NCBI RefSeq assembly: GCF_001426525.1 | Contig: NZ_LMEW01000004.1 | Location: 64,191 to 128,190 of the forward strand | Origin: Massilia sp. Root133 | GTDB taxonomy: Bacteria > Pseudomonadota > Gammaproteobacteria > Burkholderiales > Burkholderiaceae_D | Reading direction: 5' to 3' | Length of the DNA: 64,000 nt | Part shown: one piece after another, positions 17,316-26,250 of the stretch | Layout of the letters: each line of letters starts with the position of its first letter | Position numbering within the stretch: position 1 is the first letter of the stretch | Translations under genes and position numbers: made by a program | Notes under the pieces: generated by a model | The model's input: the letters and a program-made list of their open reading frames with translations, nothing else | The model's database searches: none | Told to the model about the DNA's origin: nothing

Positions 17316-18206
17316 TCAGCCTTGATGGCGGATCGCATCGAGCACGACGGCCAGGGCGCGCGACGCATGGCGCCGGCTCGGATAATAAGCGTGCAGGCCG
17401 GGGAATTTGGGGCAGAAGTCCGCCATCACACTGACAAGGCGGCCGGCCTGCAGGTGCGGTACCGCCATGTCTTCGGTCATGTAGGCGAGGCCGTTGCCGG
17501 ACAGCGCCGCGTTCAGCATCTGGTAGACACCGTTGAACGTGTAGCGGCCGCGCACGCGCACGTCGATGGCAGCGCCGCGCTCGACCATCTCCCACGCGTA
17601 GACGCCGCCGCCAGCGAGACGCAGGCGGATGCATTCGTGCTTCATGAGATCGTCGATGGATGCGGGCACGGGACGGTGCGCGAAGTAGTCGGGTGCGCCG
17701 ACGATCATCGTCTGCGTGTCGGGCGTGAGGCGCACGGCGATCATGTCCTTCTCGACCTGGTCGCCCCAGCGCACGCCGATGTCGTAGCGTTCGGCCGCCA
17801 CGTCCACCATGCGGTATTCGGAACTGATCTCCAGGTGGATGTCCGGGTACTGCGGCAGCACGGCGGCCAGGCGCGGCCACAGCACGTTGTCGATGACGTG
17901 GTCCGTGGCTGTGATGCGGACGGTGCCGGCGGGCCGGTCACCGAGCTCGCTGACGGCGGCGATCTCCGCGTCGATCTCTTCCAGCCGCGGCGCCACGTTC
18001 TGCAGCAGCCGTTCTCCGGCCTCGGTGGGCGACACGCTGCGCGTCGTGCGCGTCAGGAGCCGCACGCCCAGTCTCGCTTCCAGCGCGCGGATCGTGTGGC
18101 TGAGGGCCGACTGCGTCATGCCCAGTTTTACGGCCGCGCGCGTAAAACTGCGTTCGCGCGCGACCGCGAGGAAGACGAGGATGTCGCTGAGGTTATCGCG
18201 TGCCAT
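17316..18206 (-). CDS. LysR-family transcriptional regulator
   Basis: 296 residues. N-terminal winged helix-turn-helix (about 1-65, with SFTRAAVKLGMTQSALSHTIRALE as the recognition region, given here only as residues 20-43), linker helix, then a substrate-binding domain from about 92 to the end. The subgroup resembles regulators beside oxidoreductase and efflux genes. It lies 15 bases downstream of an MFS gene and an alcohol dehydrogenase gene on the same strand, so it is probably the local regulator and perhaps part of the same transcript. Inducer unknown. Confidence 0.88.
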   Translation of the reverse strand: MARDNLSDILVFLAVARERSFTRAAVKLGMTQSALSHTIRALEARLGVRLLTRTTRSVSPTEAGERLLQNVAPRLEEIDAEIAAVSELGDRPAGTVRITATDHVIDNVLWPRLAAVLPQYPDIHLEISSEYRMVDVAAERYDIGVRWGDQVEKDMIAVRLTPDTQTMIVGAPDYFAHRPVPASIDDLMKHECIRLRLAGGGVYAWEMVERGAAIDVRVRGRYTFNGVYQMLNAALSGNGLAYMTEDMAVPHLQAGRLVSVMADFCPKFPGLHAYYPSRRHASRALAVVLDAIRHQG

Positions 18207-18221
18207 GCCGCGATTCTAAAC

Positions 18222-19412
18222 TTAAACCTGTGCGCGCGCGGCCTTGCGGGCCAGCGCCGCGGCGATGACGAGCAGCAGCGCGGCCAACCCGAACGTCGCG
18301 CGGAAGCCCCAGGCGTCGAACAGCACGCCGCCCAACGTGGCACCGAGGCCGATCGCCAGCTGGACGACGGCCACGATCAGGCCCCCGCCCGCCTCCGCAT
18401 CGTCCGGCAAGGTGCGCGCGAGCCACGTCCACCAGCCGACCGGCGCCGCCGTCGCGACGAAGCCCCACACGGCGAGCAGCACGGCGACGATGGCCGTCGA
18501 CCCGCCGAACGCCACCAGCGCGCCGGCCAGCACGGCCATCACGAGCGGGATGACGGCCAGCGTGCGGTACAGGTGGTGGTCGAGGACCGCGCCGATGCAC
18601 GTCGTGCCGAGGAAGCCCGCGATGCCGATCGCCAGCAGCATGCCGGTCAGCGTTGTCACGCTCGCGTGCGTGACCGTTTCGAGGAACGGCCGCAGATACG
18701 TGAACAGCGCGAACTGCCCCATGAAGAACAGGCTCACGCCCGCCATGCCGTACGCGACGGCCGGGCGCTTCAGCAGTGCGAACACGCTGCCGGACCGTGC
18801 GTCCGCTGTCGCCGGCAGCGCAGGCAGGCTGACAAACTTCCACGTGAATGCCAGCGCCGCGACAGGCACGATCGCGAAGAATGCGCCGCGCCAGCCGACC
18901 AGCGCGCCGAGGAAGCTGCCGGCGGGCGCCGCGACGACGGTCGCCAGCGCGTTACCGCCGTTGACGATGGCCAGCGCGCGCGGCACGAGGCGGTCCGGCA
19001 CGAGCCGCATCGCGGTCGCCGCCGACATCGACCAGAACCCGCCGATCGCCACGCCGATGCACGCCCGCCCCGCCATGAACACGGCGTAGTTCGGCGCGAA
19101 TGCGGCGATGGTGCCGGACACGATCATCATCAACGTGAGGCCGAGCAGCAGCACCTTGCGGTCGAGGCGTCCGGCCAGGCGCGCGACGCACAGGCTCGTC
19201 ACGAGGGCGAACGCGCCGGAGACGGCGATCGCCTGCCCGGCCTGGCCTTCGCTGATGCGCAGGTCGGAGGCGATGGGGCTCAGCAGGCTGACGGGCATGA
19301 ACTCGGAAGCGACGAGCGCGAACGCGGCCAGGGCGAGCGCGAACACGGGGCCCCATGCGGCGGACGCGTCCTGCGTCGCGCCGTTCGGGAGCGGCGAGAC
19401 CTGAGGCTGCAT
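18222..19412 (-). CDS. MFS transporter (DHA1 drug/sugar efflux type)
   Basis: 396 residues, 12 predicted membrane segments, starting with FALALAAFALVASEFMPVSLL, typical of AraJ/YdhP-like DHA1 exporters. The loop 2-3 signature is seen as RLAGRLDRKVLLLG. Start ATG 19412 overlaps the adh stop by one base (TGATG), so the two are coupled. Substrate cannot be told from sequence. Confidence 0.88.
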   Translation of the reverse strand: MQPQVSPLPNGATQDASAAWGPVFALALAAFALVASEFMPVSLLSPIASDLRISEGQAGQAIAVSGAFALVTSLCVARLAGRLDRKVLLLGLTLMMIVSGTIAAFAPNYAVFMAGRACIGVAIGGFWSMSAATAMRLVPDRLVPRALAIVNGGNALATVVAAPAGSFLGALVGWRGAFFAIVPVAALAFTWKFVSLPALPATADARSGSVFALLKRPAVAYGMAGVSLFFMGQFALFTYLRPFLETVTHASVTTLTGMLLAIGIAGFLGTTCIGAVLDHHLYRTLAVIPLVMAVLAGALVAFGGSTAIVAVLLAVWGFVATAAPVGWWTWLARTLPDDAEAGGGLIVAVVQLAIGLGATLGGVLFDAWGFRATFGLAALLLVIAAALARKAARAQV

Positions 19413-20461
19413 CAGGCCGCCAAAGTCGCGTTGTCGATCACGAAGCGGTACTTCACGTCGCCCTTGAGCATGCGTTCGTACGCGGCGTTGATCTCGTCGG
19501 CCCGGATCAACTCGATGTCCGCGACGATGCCGTGCTGCGCGCAGAAGTCCAGCATCTGCTGGGTTTCCGGGATCCCGCCGATCATCGAGCCGGCCAGCGC
19601 GCGGCGCTTCGTGATCAGGTTGAACACCTGCGGCGACGGGTGCGGCGTCGCGGGCGCGCCGACCAGCACCATCGTGCCGTCGCGTTTCAGCAGGTTCAGG
19701 TAGGCGTCCAGGTCGTGCGGCGCGGCGACCGTGTTGACGATCAGGTCCAGGCTTTTCGCCCGCGCGGCCATCGCATCGGCATCGCGCGACACGACCACCT
19801 CGTGCGCGCCCAGCGCCTCGGCATCCGCGCGCTTCGACTCGGACGTCGTAAAGGCGACGACGTGCGCGCCCATCGCGCGGGCCAGCTTGATGCCCATGTG
19901 GCCAAGGCCGCCGATGCCGACGACGCCCACCGTCTTGCCCGGGCCCGCGTTCCAGTGGCGCAGCGGCGAGTACGTCGTGATGCCGGCGCACAGCAGCGGC
20001 GCCACGGCCGCGAGCTGCGCTTCCGGATGGCGCACGCGCAACACGTAGCGCTCGTGCACGACGATGCGCTCGGCGTAGCCGCCCAGCGTGTGGCCGGGGG
20101 CGTCCGCGGTCGGGCCGTTGTAGGTGCCGACCATGCCGTCGCAATAGTTTTCGAGGCCGTCCTCGCAGTCTGCGCAGTGCCGGCAGCTGTCGACCATGCA
20201 GCCGACGCCGACCAGGTCACCTTCCTTGTAACCCTTCACGTGGGCGCCGACGGCGGAGACCCGGCCGACGATCTCGTGGCCCGGCACGCACGGGTACAGG
20301 GTGCCGGCCCACTCGGCCTTCACCGTGTGCAGGTCGGAGTGGCACACGCCGCAATAGGCGATCTCGATCTGCACGTCGTGCGGACCCGGCGCGCGGCGGG
20401 TGATGTCCAGGGATTCGAGCGGCTTGTCGGCGGCATGGGCGCCATAGGCCTTGACGGTCAT
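19412..20461 (-). CDS. Zinc-type NAD(P)-dependent alcohol dehydrogenase (YahK/CAD-like)
   Basis: 349 residues. Catalytic zinc site CGVCHSDLHT and GHEIVGRV; structural zinc cysteines in MVDSCRHCADCEDGLENYC; nucleotide-binding GIGGLGHMG. This pattern fits the broad-range aldehyde reductases of the YahK/cinnamyl alcohol dehydrogenase group. ATG 20461 has AAAGGA 8 bases upstream; a start 19 codons earlier is unlikely. First gene of adh-MFS-lysR. Confidence 0.92.
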   Translation of the reverse strand: MTVKAYGAHAADKPLESLDITRRAPGPHDVQIEIAYCGVCHSDLHTVKAEWAGTLYPCVPGHEIVGRVSAVGAHVKGYKEGDLVGVGCMVDSCRHCADCEDGLENYCDGMVGTYNGPTADAPGHTLGGYAERIVVHERYVLRVRHPEAQLAAVAPLLCAGITTYSPLRHWNAGPGKTVGVVGIGGLGHMGIKLARAMGAHVVAFTTSESKRADAEALGAHEVVVSRDADAMAARAKSLDLIVNTVAAPHDLDAYLNLLKRDGTMVLVGAPATPHPSPQVFNLITKRRALAGSMIGGIPETQQMLDFCAQHGIVADIELIRADEINAAYERMLKGDVKYRFVIDNATLAA

Positions 20462-20555
20462 GGATGATCCTTTCGTAAGGTTGTCGTTTGCATCGCAGGC
20501 CGACGATGGTAACGGCAAACCTGCCGTGTGGGACCGGCCGGGATTGCTTGACCTT

Positions 20556-20576
20556 ATGAATGGGATTCATGAATCC
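20556..20576. promoter_or_regulatory. Two overlapping palindromes upstream of adh
   Basis: ATGAAT-GGG-ATTCAT (20556-20570) overlaps the perfect 14-bp palindrome GGATTCATGAATCC (20563-20576). Located 95 bases before the adh start and 27 bases past the stop of the membrane-protein gene. A likely operator, possibly for the LysR protein encoded downstream (inference). Confidence 0.4.
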
Positions 20577-20602
20577 GCGGCGGAATCATGTCCGCAGCGT
20601 CA

Positions 20603-21208
20603 TTAAAGATCCTTGCGGCGGGGCGCCGGCGTCGGCAGCAGTCCCAGCATGCCCTTCAGCGCGTACAGGACCACGAGCGCGCCCAGCATGTCGCCGGCCG
20701 CCATGACGGCGAAGCCCTGCGCCAGGTCGACCTGGTCGCCATGCATCCAGAACCACAGATGGTGCATCAGCGGGCTGGCCACGCCGAACAGCGGCACGAG
20801 CAGCAGCAGGCGGCGCGACGTCAGGTTGGCCAGCGACGCCTGCATGCCCAGCACCCGCAGCGCGAACTGATACACCAGGTAGGGCGCGAGCGCCGAGCTG
20901 ATGCCGCCGGCAAAGGAGCGCACGGGATCGTCCGGATACAGGTGGAAGAAGCATTCGCACCACGACCCCACCAGGACGCCGACGGCGCCGGGCAAGCCCA
21001 GCAGCAACGGGCACAGCAGCCGTGCGCCTGCCGGCAGGTAGATCCAGCCGACCCCGCGCATGAACTCGACGTTGGGGAACACCCAGTCCTGCAACCGCGC
21101 CAGCAGCAGGTAGAACACCACCGAGCCGACGACGCTCGCGCAGGCGACACCGGCGCGGTCGGATACGCCCGGTCCAGCGTGGTTACCAGGAGTTAAACGG
21201 AATGGCAT
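20603..21208 (-). CDS. Integral membrane protein of unknown function
   Basis: 201 residues with five or six hydrophobic segments (about 18-36, 55-85, 100-120, 130-150, 165-190) and a short basic C-terminus. The topology and the conserved-looking FPNVEFMRGVGWIYLPAGARLL and PDDPVRSF segments recall sensor membrane domains of the MASE1 kind, but no catalytic domain is attached. I do not recognise a family. Divergent from the small winged-helix gene at 21260 across 51 bases. Confidence 0.7.
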   Translation of the reverse strand: MPFRLTPGNHAGPGVSDRAGVACASVVGSVVFYLLLARLQDWVFPNVEFMRGVGWIYLPAGARLLCPLLLGLPGAVGVLVGSWCECFFHLYPDDPVRSFAGGISSALAPYLVYQFALRVLGMQASLANLTSRRLLLLVPLFGVASPLMHHLWFWMHGDQVDLAQGFAVMAAGDMLGALVVLYALKGMLGLLPTPAPRRKDL

Positions 21209-21247
21209 GAAGGTTTGTAGGTGATGGAGTTCGTGTGGCTATCGCAT

Positions 21248-21253
21248 TATAAT
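21248..21253 (+). promoter_or_regulatory. Consensus -10 box next to the start of the winged-helix gene
   Basis: TATAAT ends 6 bases before ATG 21260, so the predicted transcription start falls at or very near the start codon. No convincing -35 at 17 bp spacing. Confidence 0.45.
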
Positions 21254-21259
21254 CTGCGC

Positions 21260-21616
21260 ATGAGCAAATCGACCCGTCCCGCTGATATCTATCTGCGCTT
21301 TCTGCAACTCGCGGAAGCCTTGCGCGGGTTGCCGTCCCTGCCCTCGCTCGACCCGCTGGAAGAACGCATCCTCGGCACCGTCGCGCGCGCCATGCAGGAT
21401 GGCGAACGCCTGTGCGTGCGCGACATGATGGCCAAGAAGGAACTCGGTGCACCGGCCACCGTCCACAGCCGCCTGACGTCGATGCGCGAGAAGGGCTGGA
21501 TCATGCTGACCGACACCGAGGACACGAGGCGCAAGCAGGTGACGCTCACGCAGGCGGCGCTGGCGCACTTCGACAAGCTGTCGAAGTGCATGGTCAAGGC
21601 GGTCGAGAAGGCCTGA
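21260..21616 (+). CDS. Small MarR-like winged-helix DNA-binding protein
   Basis: 118 residues. RPADIYLRFLQLAEAL, an initiator helix, then a wHTH with MMAKKELGAPATVHSRLTSM as recognition region and a wing with TDTEDTRRKQVTLTQAA, as in MarR-type proteins. Shorter than classical MarR because the dimer helices are reduced. A GTG at 21221 would add 13 residues; ATG 21260 is preferred from the alignment-like start MSKSTRP and the nearby -10. Target unknown; the divergent membrane protein gene is the obvious candidate. Confidence 0.75.
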   Translation: MSKSTRPADIYLRFLQLAEALRGLPSLPSLDPLEERILGTVARAMQDGERLCVRDMMAKKELGAPATVHSRLTSMREKGWIMLTDTEDTRRKQVTLTQAALAHFDKLSKCMVKAVEKA

Positions 21617-21646
21617 CCACGTCGCGGCAGTGCTGGCAAGGTGGAT

Positions 21647-21662
21647 CCCCGCCTTCGCGGGG
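21647..21662. repeat. REP-like GC hairpin between convergent genes
   Basis: CCCCGC-CTTC-GCGGGG within a GTGGATCCCCGCCTTCGCGG context, the form of a short extragenic palindrome common in beta- and gammaproteobacteria (recognised from memory). It lies between the winged-helix gene and pilY1, which converge, and may also act as a two-way transcription stop. Confidence 0.55.
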
Positions 21663-21673
21663 ACGACGACGTT

Positions 21674-24600
21674 TTAGTCCCCGGCAGTGTAGGTATAGAC
21701 CCGCTTGCGCTTCTGCGCAATCGCCGGCCGGATCCGCTGCGGCGAGATCGACACGCTCGCCCCCGCCGACGCCGCGCCGCCCTTCTGCACGGCACCCAGC
21801 ACGACCGACACCGCCTTGCCCCCGATCGGCACGCTGCTGGCCTTCACCGGCGACGGCGGCAGGCCGCCGCCCACGAAGATCGACGAGCGCGCGCCGCCGC
21901 ACAGGCCCGGCACGTTGATGGCGCCCGAACCGTTCAGCAGGTTGACCCAGTAGCCGCGCGCCTCGCCCAGCGACGTCGAGCAGCTGGCCGCGTCGGGCGG
22001 GATAGGACGGTTCGTGCTGAACGTGATCATGCCGCTCGCGATCAGCGCCGACGTCACCACCTGCTCGCCCTGCCCGTACTGGTTCAGGTCCATGAACCAG
22101 CCCTTCGTCCCCGAATTCGGCAGCACCTTCGCGGCGGCGCAATTCGTGTTGGTCGTGTAGTCCGTCATCGCGTCCATGTCCGTCGCGGGCGTACCGGTGG
22201 CCGCCGTCAGGTCGTCCAGGTAGACGTAGAACCGGTTGGTCACGTCGGCATACGGGTATTGCGACTGCAGCGGATGCTCGCGGTCGCCGCTGCCCAGCGC
22301 CACGTAGACCTTGCCCTGGATGGCCAGCAGCGCCGGCGCGAACAGGAACTTGCGGCCGGCGCCCGCCGTGTACGCGACCTTGCGCGCGCTCCACGACTCC
22401 GACGCGAGCGGCGTGCGGCCCGCATAGCTGCCCACGAAGTCGACCCGGTAGATGCCGCCGCCCAGGTCGGCCGCGTAGGCGTAGTCGGGATAGCCGTCGT
22501 TGTCGACGTCGACGAGGGCCACGTCGGCCGCCACGCCGCGGTCGGTCGCGAACGAACGGATCACCGCGCCCGTGTTCGCATCCAGCACGTACACGAAGCC
22601 GCCCTTGCCGCTGCCGCAGGACGGCGACGCCGTGTCGGCGTCCTCGCAGGCATCGTAGCCGCCGCCGACGACCAGCACGGGCGTCGTCGTCGAATACCCC
22701 TTGATGAAGGCGACGTTCGGCGTCGACCACGTCTGGCCGACGCCCGACATGCCGGCCGTGCAGCCGACGTCGTCGGTCAGGTTCGGGCAACCCGCCTTCC
22801 ACTTGTACGCCGGCTGGTCGGGATGGGTGACGTCCAGGCCGTACAGCATGCGCCCGCCGCGCCGCATCGCGGGGAAGATCCACACCTTCGAGTTGTCGGC
22901 ATTCTGGTACAGGCCGATCGACCCGTCGAAGAAATAATCCTTGCGCGCCGGCGCCGGCGAGATTGCGCTGCTCAGGTTCGGGTAGCTGACGAGCGGAGAA
23001 TTGTCCATCAGGCGCTGCAGGCGGCCGAAGAACTCGGGCGCGACGAACGACCAGGCCTCGACGCCCGTATTCGCGTTCACCGCATGCAGCGCGCCGTCGT
23101 TGGCGCCGTAGAACACGCGCACGCCGGTGGTGCCGCCATAGTTCACCGGCAGCGGGCGCGAGTGGATCACGTCGCCGTGGATCGAGGGCCGCGTCGTCGT
23201 CGTGGCGCCCGCGCCCTTTTCGTTGTTGACGTCCGCGCCCTGGATGAAATTGACGAGGTTCGCGGCCAGGCCCGTGCTGGCCGTGTTGAACGTGGCCAGC
23301 GTGGTGCCCGACAGCGTCAGCATGTTGCGGTTGACGGCCTGGTTGCCGCTCCACGTGCCGGCCACGTTACCCTGCCTGAGGATCTCCGCCGCGCCGCCCT
23401 TCTCCACCTGCGGACCGTCCGGCAGGTCGGAATAGACGCTCACGCCGTCCGGCGCGCAGGCGCCCGCCGGGTCGGGATTGATACCGAGCCCGCTCCAGTA
23501 CGTGCCCGAGTCCGACGTCCAGTAGCTCGCCGCGCACGGCGTGACGAAGCCGGTCAGCGTGTTCACGGCGATCTTGCCGTTGACGTCGCCCAGCTCGATG
23601 TTGGCGCCGCTGGCGATCAGCTGGTAGCGTTTGAGGTTGCCGAACCAGCGCGGCTTCGCGTCCGGATCGGGGCGGAACATGCCGATGAAGACCTGGTTCT
23701 CGTTCTGCGAGCGGTTCGTCGCGTTGACCGGGAGGCTGGTCGAGGCGAACGTCGTGTTCACGGCCTGGATCTCGATGATGATCTGGCGCAGCGCGTCGAG
23801 GATCGCCTGCTCGTTTTTGGCGGCGAAATACTTGCCGCCGCCGGCCTTGGCCATGCTCATCAGCAGGGCCGTGTGGGTGGCGTTCGGCTGGGCGTTGTAG
23901 ACGTCGATCGTGTACGTCGTCACGGGCGAGCGCACGGTCGTCGAGCCGGGGACCGGCACGCCCTTGTCGTGCAGGAGCCGCGACCATTCGTCGGCGTTGC
24001 GCGGCCCCGTGTCGGTCGACGTGGTGCCCGTCGGGACGTCGGTCAGCACGGTGTTCGTGCCGACGATGTTGTACGCGCTCGTGCCGGCCGGGCAGGATGC
24101 CAGCGTGGTGCTGGTCGGCGTGTTGTTGTACGTGCAGCTGATGTTCGTGCCCGTGCAGGACGCGGCGTAGTCCGACGTCGACGCCGGCGGCGTCGCATAG
24201 CACTGGGACGTCATGCCGAGGTTCGTGGTCGTCGTGTAGGGCGGCGTCGTCGTGTTGCTGATCGACGTGGGCGAGATCGTCTGCGTGATCGTGTACTGGC
24301 GCTTCGCGGTGGCGGTCTGCTTCACCGTCACCTGGCGATAGCCGTTGCCCTTGCAGCCGCCCGCATTGCTGGACAGCTCGCCGGAATACGTGCAGCTGCT
24401 GTTGGTTGGGCAGGACAGGCCGCCGAAGTCCGTCGTCGTGGCCGGATTCCAGTTGCCGGCCGCCGTGCCGACGCCGGTGTAGCAGCCGGCGCCCTTCCCG
24501 TCCGGGTCCTGCGCGGCGGTGGCGGTGTCCGTCGCCGTCGTCGCGGTGCCGACGGCCGCACCCACCGTGTACGCGCAGCTGTAGGTCGTCGTGGTCGTGC

Positions 24601-25672
24601 TGGTGCCGTTCGTGGTCGTCTGCGTGGCCGGGCACGTCAGGCCGCCGTGGTCGCCGGTGGGGACGTCGGCCGCCGTCGCGTAATAGCCGGTCGTCGTGCC
24701 GGTCGCCGTCGTGACCGTGCCCGGCACGGGCTGCCCCGGACTCGTCGTCGCCGGATGGTAGACGGATTGCGTCACGGTGTACGAGCGGCTGCCGGCCGGA
24801 CAGGCGATCGGGTTCACGTTGGCCGTCGCCGCGCCGATCGAGCAGCCTTCCGTGAACGTCGAACACTGCGCCGCGTACGCGTCGGCCTCGCCGGCCGCGT
24901 CCGCGGGGTTCGCGTAGCAGGCGTTCGTGACGCCCAGGTTGCTGGTCGTCGTCGCGTTCTGCGTCGTGAAGTTCGGCAGCCCCAACTGGCTCACGGTGCT
25001 GCCGTTGAGCTGGTTGAGCAGCGCGGTGTTGGCCGAGGAGTCGCTGGCCGGGCCGCTCGCGTTCGGGTTGCCGATGAAGATCACGAAGCTCTTGCCGCAC
25101 GTGTTCGCGGCCGTCAGCGGCGAGCGGAACGTGGAATACGGCGTCGTGTAGCCGGCGGCATCCGCGATGCTGGCGATGACGCCGCCCGGCGAATACGCGT
25201 CGGCGCCGGCGAAGTAGTTATAGACGTCGTACATCAGGTCGCCGTACGGCGTGTGCGAATTGCGCTTCTCGTTCGGCGAATTGATGCCGTTGTAGATGGT
25301 CGAGAGCTGGCTCGTGAAGCTCGTCTTGGCCGAGTTGTCGAGGGGGCGGATGGCGGAGCGGATGAAGCCGCCGTCGTCGTTCGCATTGCCGCCCGTGACG
25401 AATTCCATCAGGCCCAGGCTGACCGTGCTGTCCAGCGTGGTCAACAGGTTGCTGATCGCGCGCGCTTCCGACTGGCCCTGCTGCAGTCCGCCCGGCCATT
25501 GCTGGCTCTGGCGCGCCCAGTTCGACGTGTTGTCGAGCACGATCAGGATGCGCGGGTTGATGTTGTTGCCGGCGGAGGCGCCGGTGAAGATGTCGATGTC
25601 GTCGGCGGCCGCGACGACTGGCAGGCCGGCGAGGCTCGCGCAGAGCGCCAGGGCGAGTGTGGAACGGATCAT
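21674..25672 (-). CDS. pilY1: PilY1-type type IV pilus tip adhesin
   Basis: 1332 residues, large for the family. Signal peptide MIRSTLALALCASLAG... to about residue 21; von Willebrand A-like domain starting near 35 with the metal-site variant DNTSN in ILIVLDNTSN; VWA segments continue around 550-640 (SMAKAGGGKYFAA). Between about 242 and 534 is an inserted Thr- and Cys-rich repeat region. The C-terminal PilY/PilC beta-propeller includes RVFYGANDGALHAVN and the calcium-loop DVDNDGYPDYA near 1050. Last gene of the minor-pilin operon; role in pilus assembly, adhesion or surface sensing is family knowledge. Confidence 0.93.
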   Translation of the reverse strand: MIRSTLALALCASLAGLPVVAAADDIDIFTGASAGNNINPRILIVLDNTSNWARQSQQWPGGLQQGQSEARAISNLLTTLDSTVSLGLMEFVTGGNANDDGGFIRSAIRPLDNSAKTSFTSQLSTIYNGINSPNEKRNSHTPYGDLMYDVYNYFAGADAYSPGGVIASIADAAGYTTPYSTFRSPLTAANTCGKSFVIFIGNPNASGPASDSSANTALLNQLNGSTVSQLGLPNFTTQNATTTSNLGVTNACYANPADAAGEADAYAAQCSTFTEGCSIGAATANVNPIACPAGSRSYTVTQSVYHPATTSPGQPVPGTVTTATGTTTGYYATAADVPTGDHGGLTCPATQTTTNGTSTTTTTYSCAYTVGAAVGTATTATDTATAAQDPDGKGAGCYTGVGTAAGNWNPATTTDFGGLSCPTNSSCTYSGELSSNAGGCKGNGYRQVTVKQTATAKRQYTITQTISPTSISNTTTPPYTTTTNLGMTSQCYATPPASTSDYAASCTGTNISCTYNNTPTSTTLASCPAGTSAYNIVGTNTVLTDVPTGTTSTDTGPRNADEWSRLLHDKGVPVPGSTTVRSPVTTYTIDVYNAQPNATHTALLMSMAKAGGGKYFAAKNEQAILDALRQIIIEIQAVNTTFASTSLPVNATNRSQNENQVFIGMFRPDPDAKPRWFGNLKRYQLIASGANIELGDVNGKIAVNTLTGFVTPCAASYWTSDSGTYWSGLGINPDPAGACAPDGVSVYSDLPDGPQVEKGGAAEILRQGNVAGTWSGNQAVNRNMLTLSGTTLATFNTASTGLAANLVNFIQGADVNNEKGAGATTTTRPSIHGDVIHSRPLPVNYGGTTGVRVFYGANDGALHAVNANTGVEAWSFVAPEFFGRLQRLMDNSPLVSYPNLSSAISPAPARKDYFFDGSIGLYQNADNSKVWIFPAMRRGGRMLYGLDVTHPDQPAYKWKAGCPNLTDDVGCTAGMSGVGQTWSTPNVAFIKGYSTTTPVLVVGGGYDACEDADTASPSCGSGKGGFVYVLDANTGAVIRSFATDRGVAADVALVDVDNDGYPDYAYAADLGGGIYRVDFVGSYAGRTPLASESWSARKVAYTAGAGRKFLFAPALLAIQGKVYVALGSGDREHPLQSQYPYADVTNRFYVYLDDLTAATGTPATDMDAMTDYTTNTNCAAAKVLPNSGTKGWFMDLNQYGQGEQVVTSALIASGMITFSTNRPIPPDAASCSTSLGEARGYWVNLLNGSGAINVPGLCGGARSSIFVGGGLPPSPVKASSVPIGGKAVSVVLGAVQKGGAASAGASVSISPQRIRPAIAQKRKRVYTYTAGD
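24070..24945 (-). repeat. Thr/Cys-rich repeat block inside pilY1
   Basis: Two types of unit alternate as A-B-B'-A' in the protein. A units (about 24790-24945 and 24070-24230) begin NLGxTxxCYAxP and end xxCPAGxxxY. B units (about 24550-24690 and 24350-24490) carry GGLxCPxxxxxxxxxY/CxY with many Thr. Cysteine spacing is conserved between copies while the sequence has diverged. Confidence 0.65.
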
Positions 25673-25680
25673 GGGCTGGC

Positions 25681-26250
25681 TCACGGTTGCGGGCAGTTGG
25701 TGGCGACGTCGTCGCGGGCGATGCGCACGGCGACACCCTGGACGACCTTGACGGAGGCTTGCGTCGCGTCGTCGGTGGCGACCGCGCTCACGTCCCAGAC
25801 GCTGTTGTCGCAGTCGGAATTGCCGTCCGACGCACCTTCCACGCCGTGCATCTGCGAGGCGCCGACGGCGCAGCCGATGTCTTCGTCCTGGTTCAGGTCG
25901 AGGTCGGAATTCTTGATCGGCTGGACCTTCACGCAGCTGGGCGGCGGGCTGAGGGTGACCTTGATGTCGGTCTTGCCGTCGCCGTCCGTATCGACGCAGC
26001 GCTGGTTCGGCGCGCCGCACGTGTTCGACAGCGCGCTGTTCGGCGTCTGCGTGAACGTCGGCGAACTGATCGTCTCTTCCAGCACGGCGTGCGCCGCGGC
26101 CAGGGCCTGGTCGCGGCGCTGCATGTTGCCGACCACCTGCAGGTTCGAATTGCCCAGGTTGACGCTGGCCAGCGCCAGCATCGTGAGCAGCAGGAGCATG
26201 ATCAGGGCGGTCACCAGCGTGATGCCCTGCTCGCGGCGCGGGATCCTCAT
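25681..26250 (-). CDS. pilX: PilX-type minor pilin
   Basis: 189 residues. Short basic leader then EQGITLVTALIMLLLLTMLALASVNL, the PilX N-terminal helix; the rest is a globular head with VDTDGDGKTDIKV, a possible calcium loop, and several cysteines. Class III-like leader cleavage would precede the Gly-Ile. Start overlaps the pilW stop (ATGA). Located between pilW and pilY1, 8 bases before the latter. Confidence 0.88.
   Translation of the reverse strand: MRIPRREQGITLVTALIMLLLLTMLALASVNLGNSNLQVVGNMQRRDQALAAAHAVLEETISSPTFTQTPNSALSNTCGAPNQRCVDTDGDGKTDIKVTLSPPPSCVKVQPIKNSDLDLNQDEDIGCAVGASQMHGVEGASDGNSDCDNSVWDVSAVATDDATQASVKVVQGVAVRIARDDVATNCPQP

Noticed and set aside
24070..24945. CRISPR-like or satellite repeat
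   Set aside because: Repeats are protein-level and diverged, inside an intact pilY1 frame, with no regular DNA repeat/spacer pattern.
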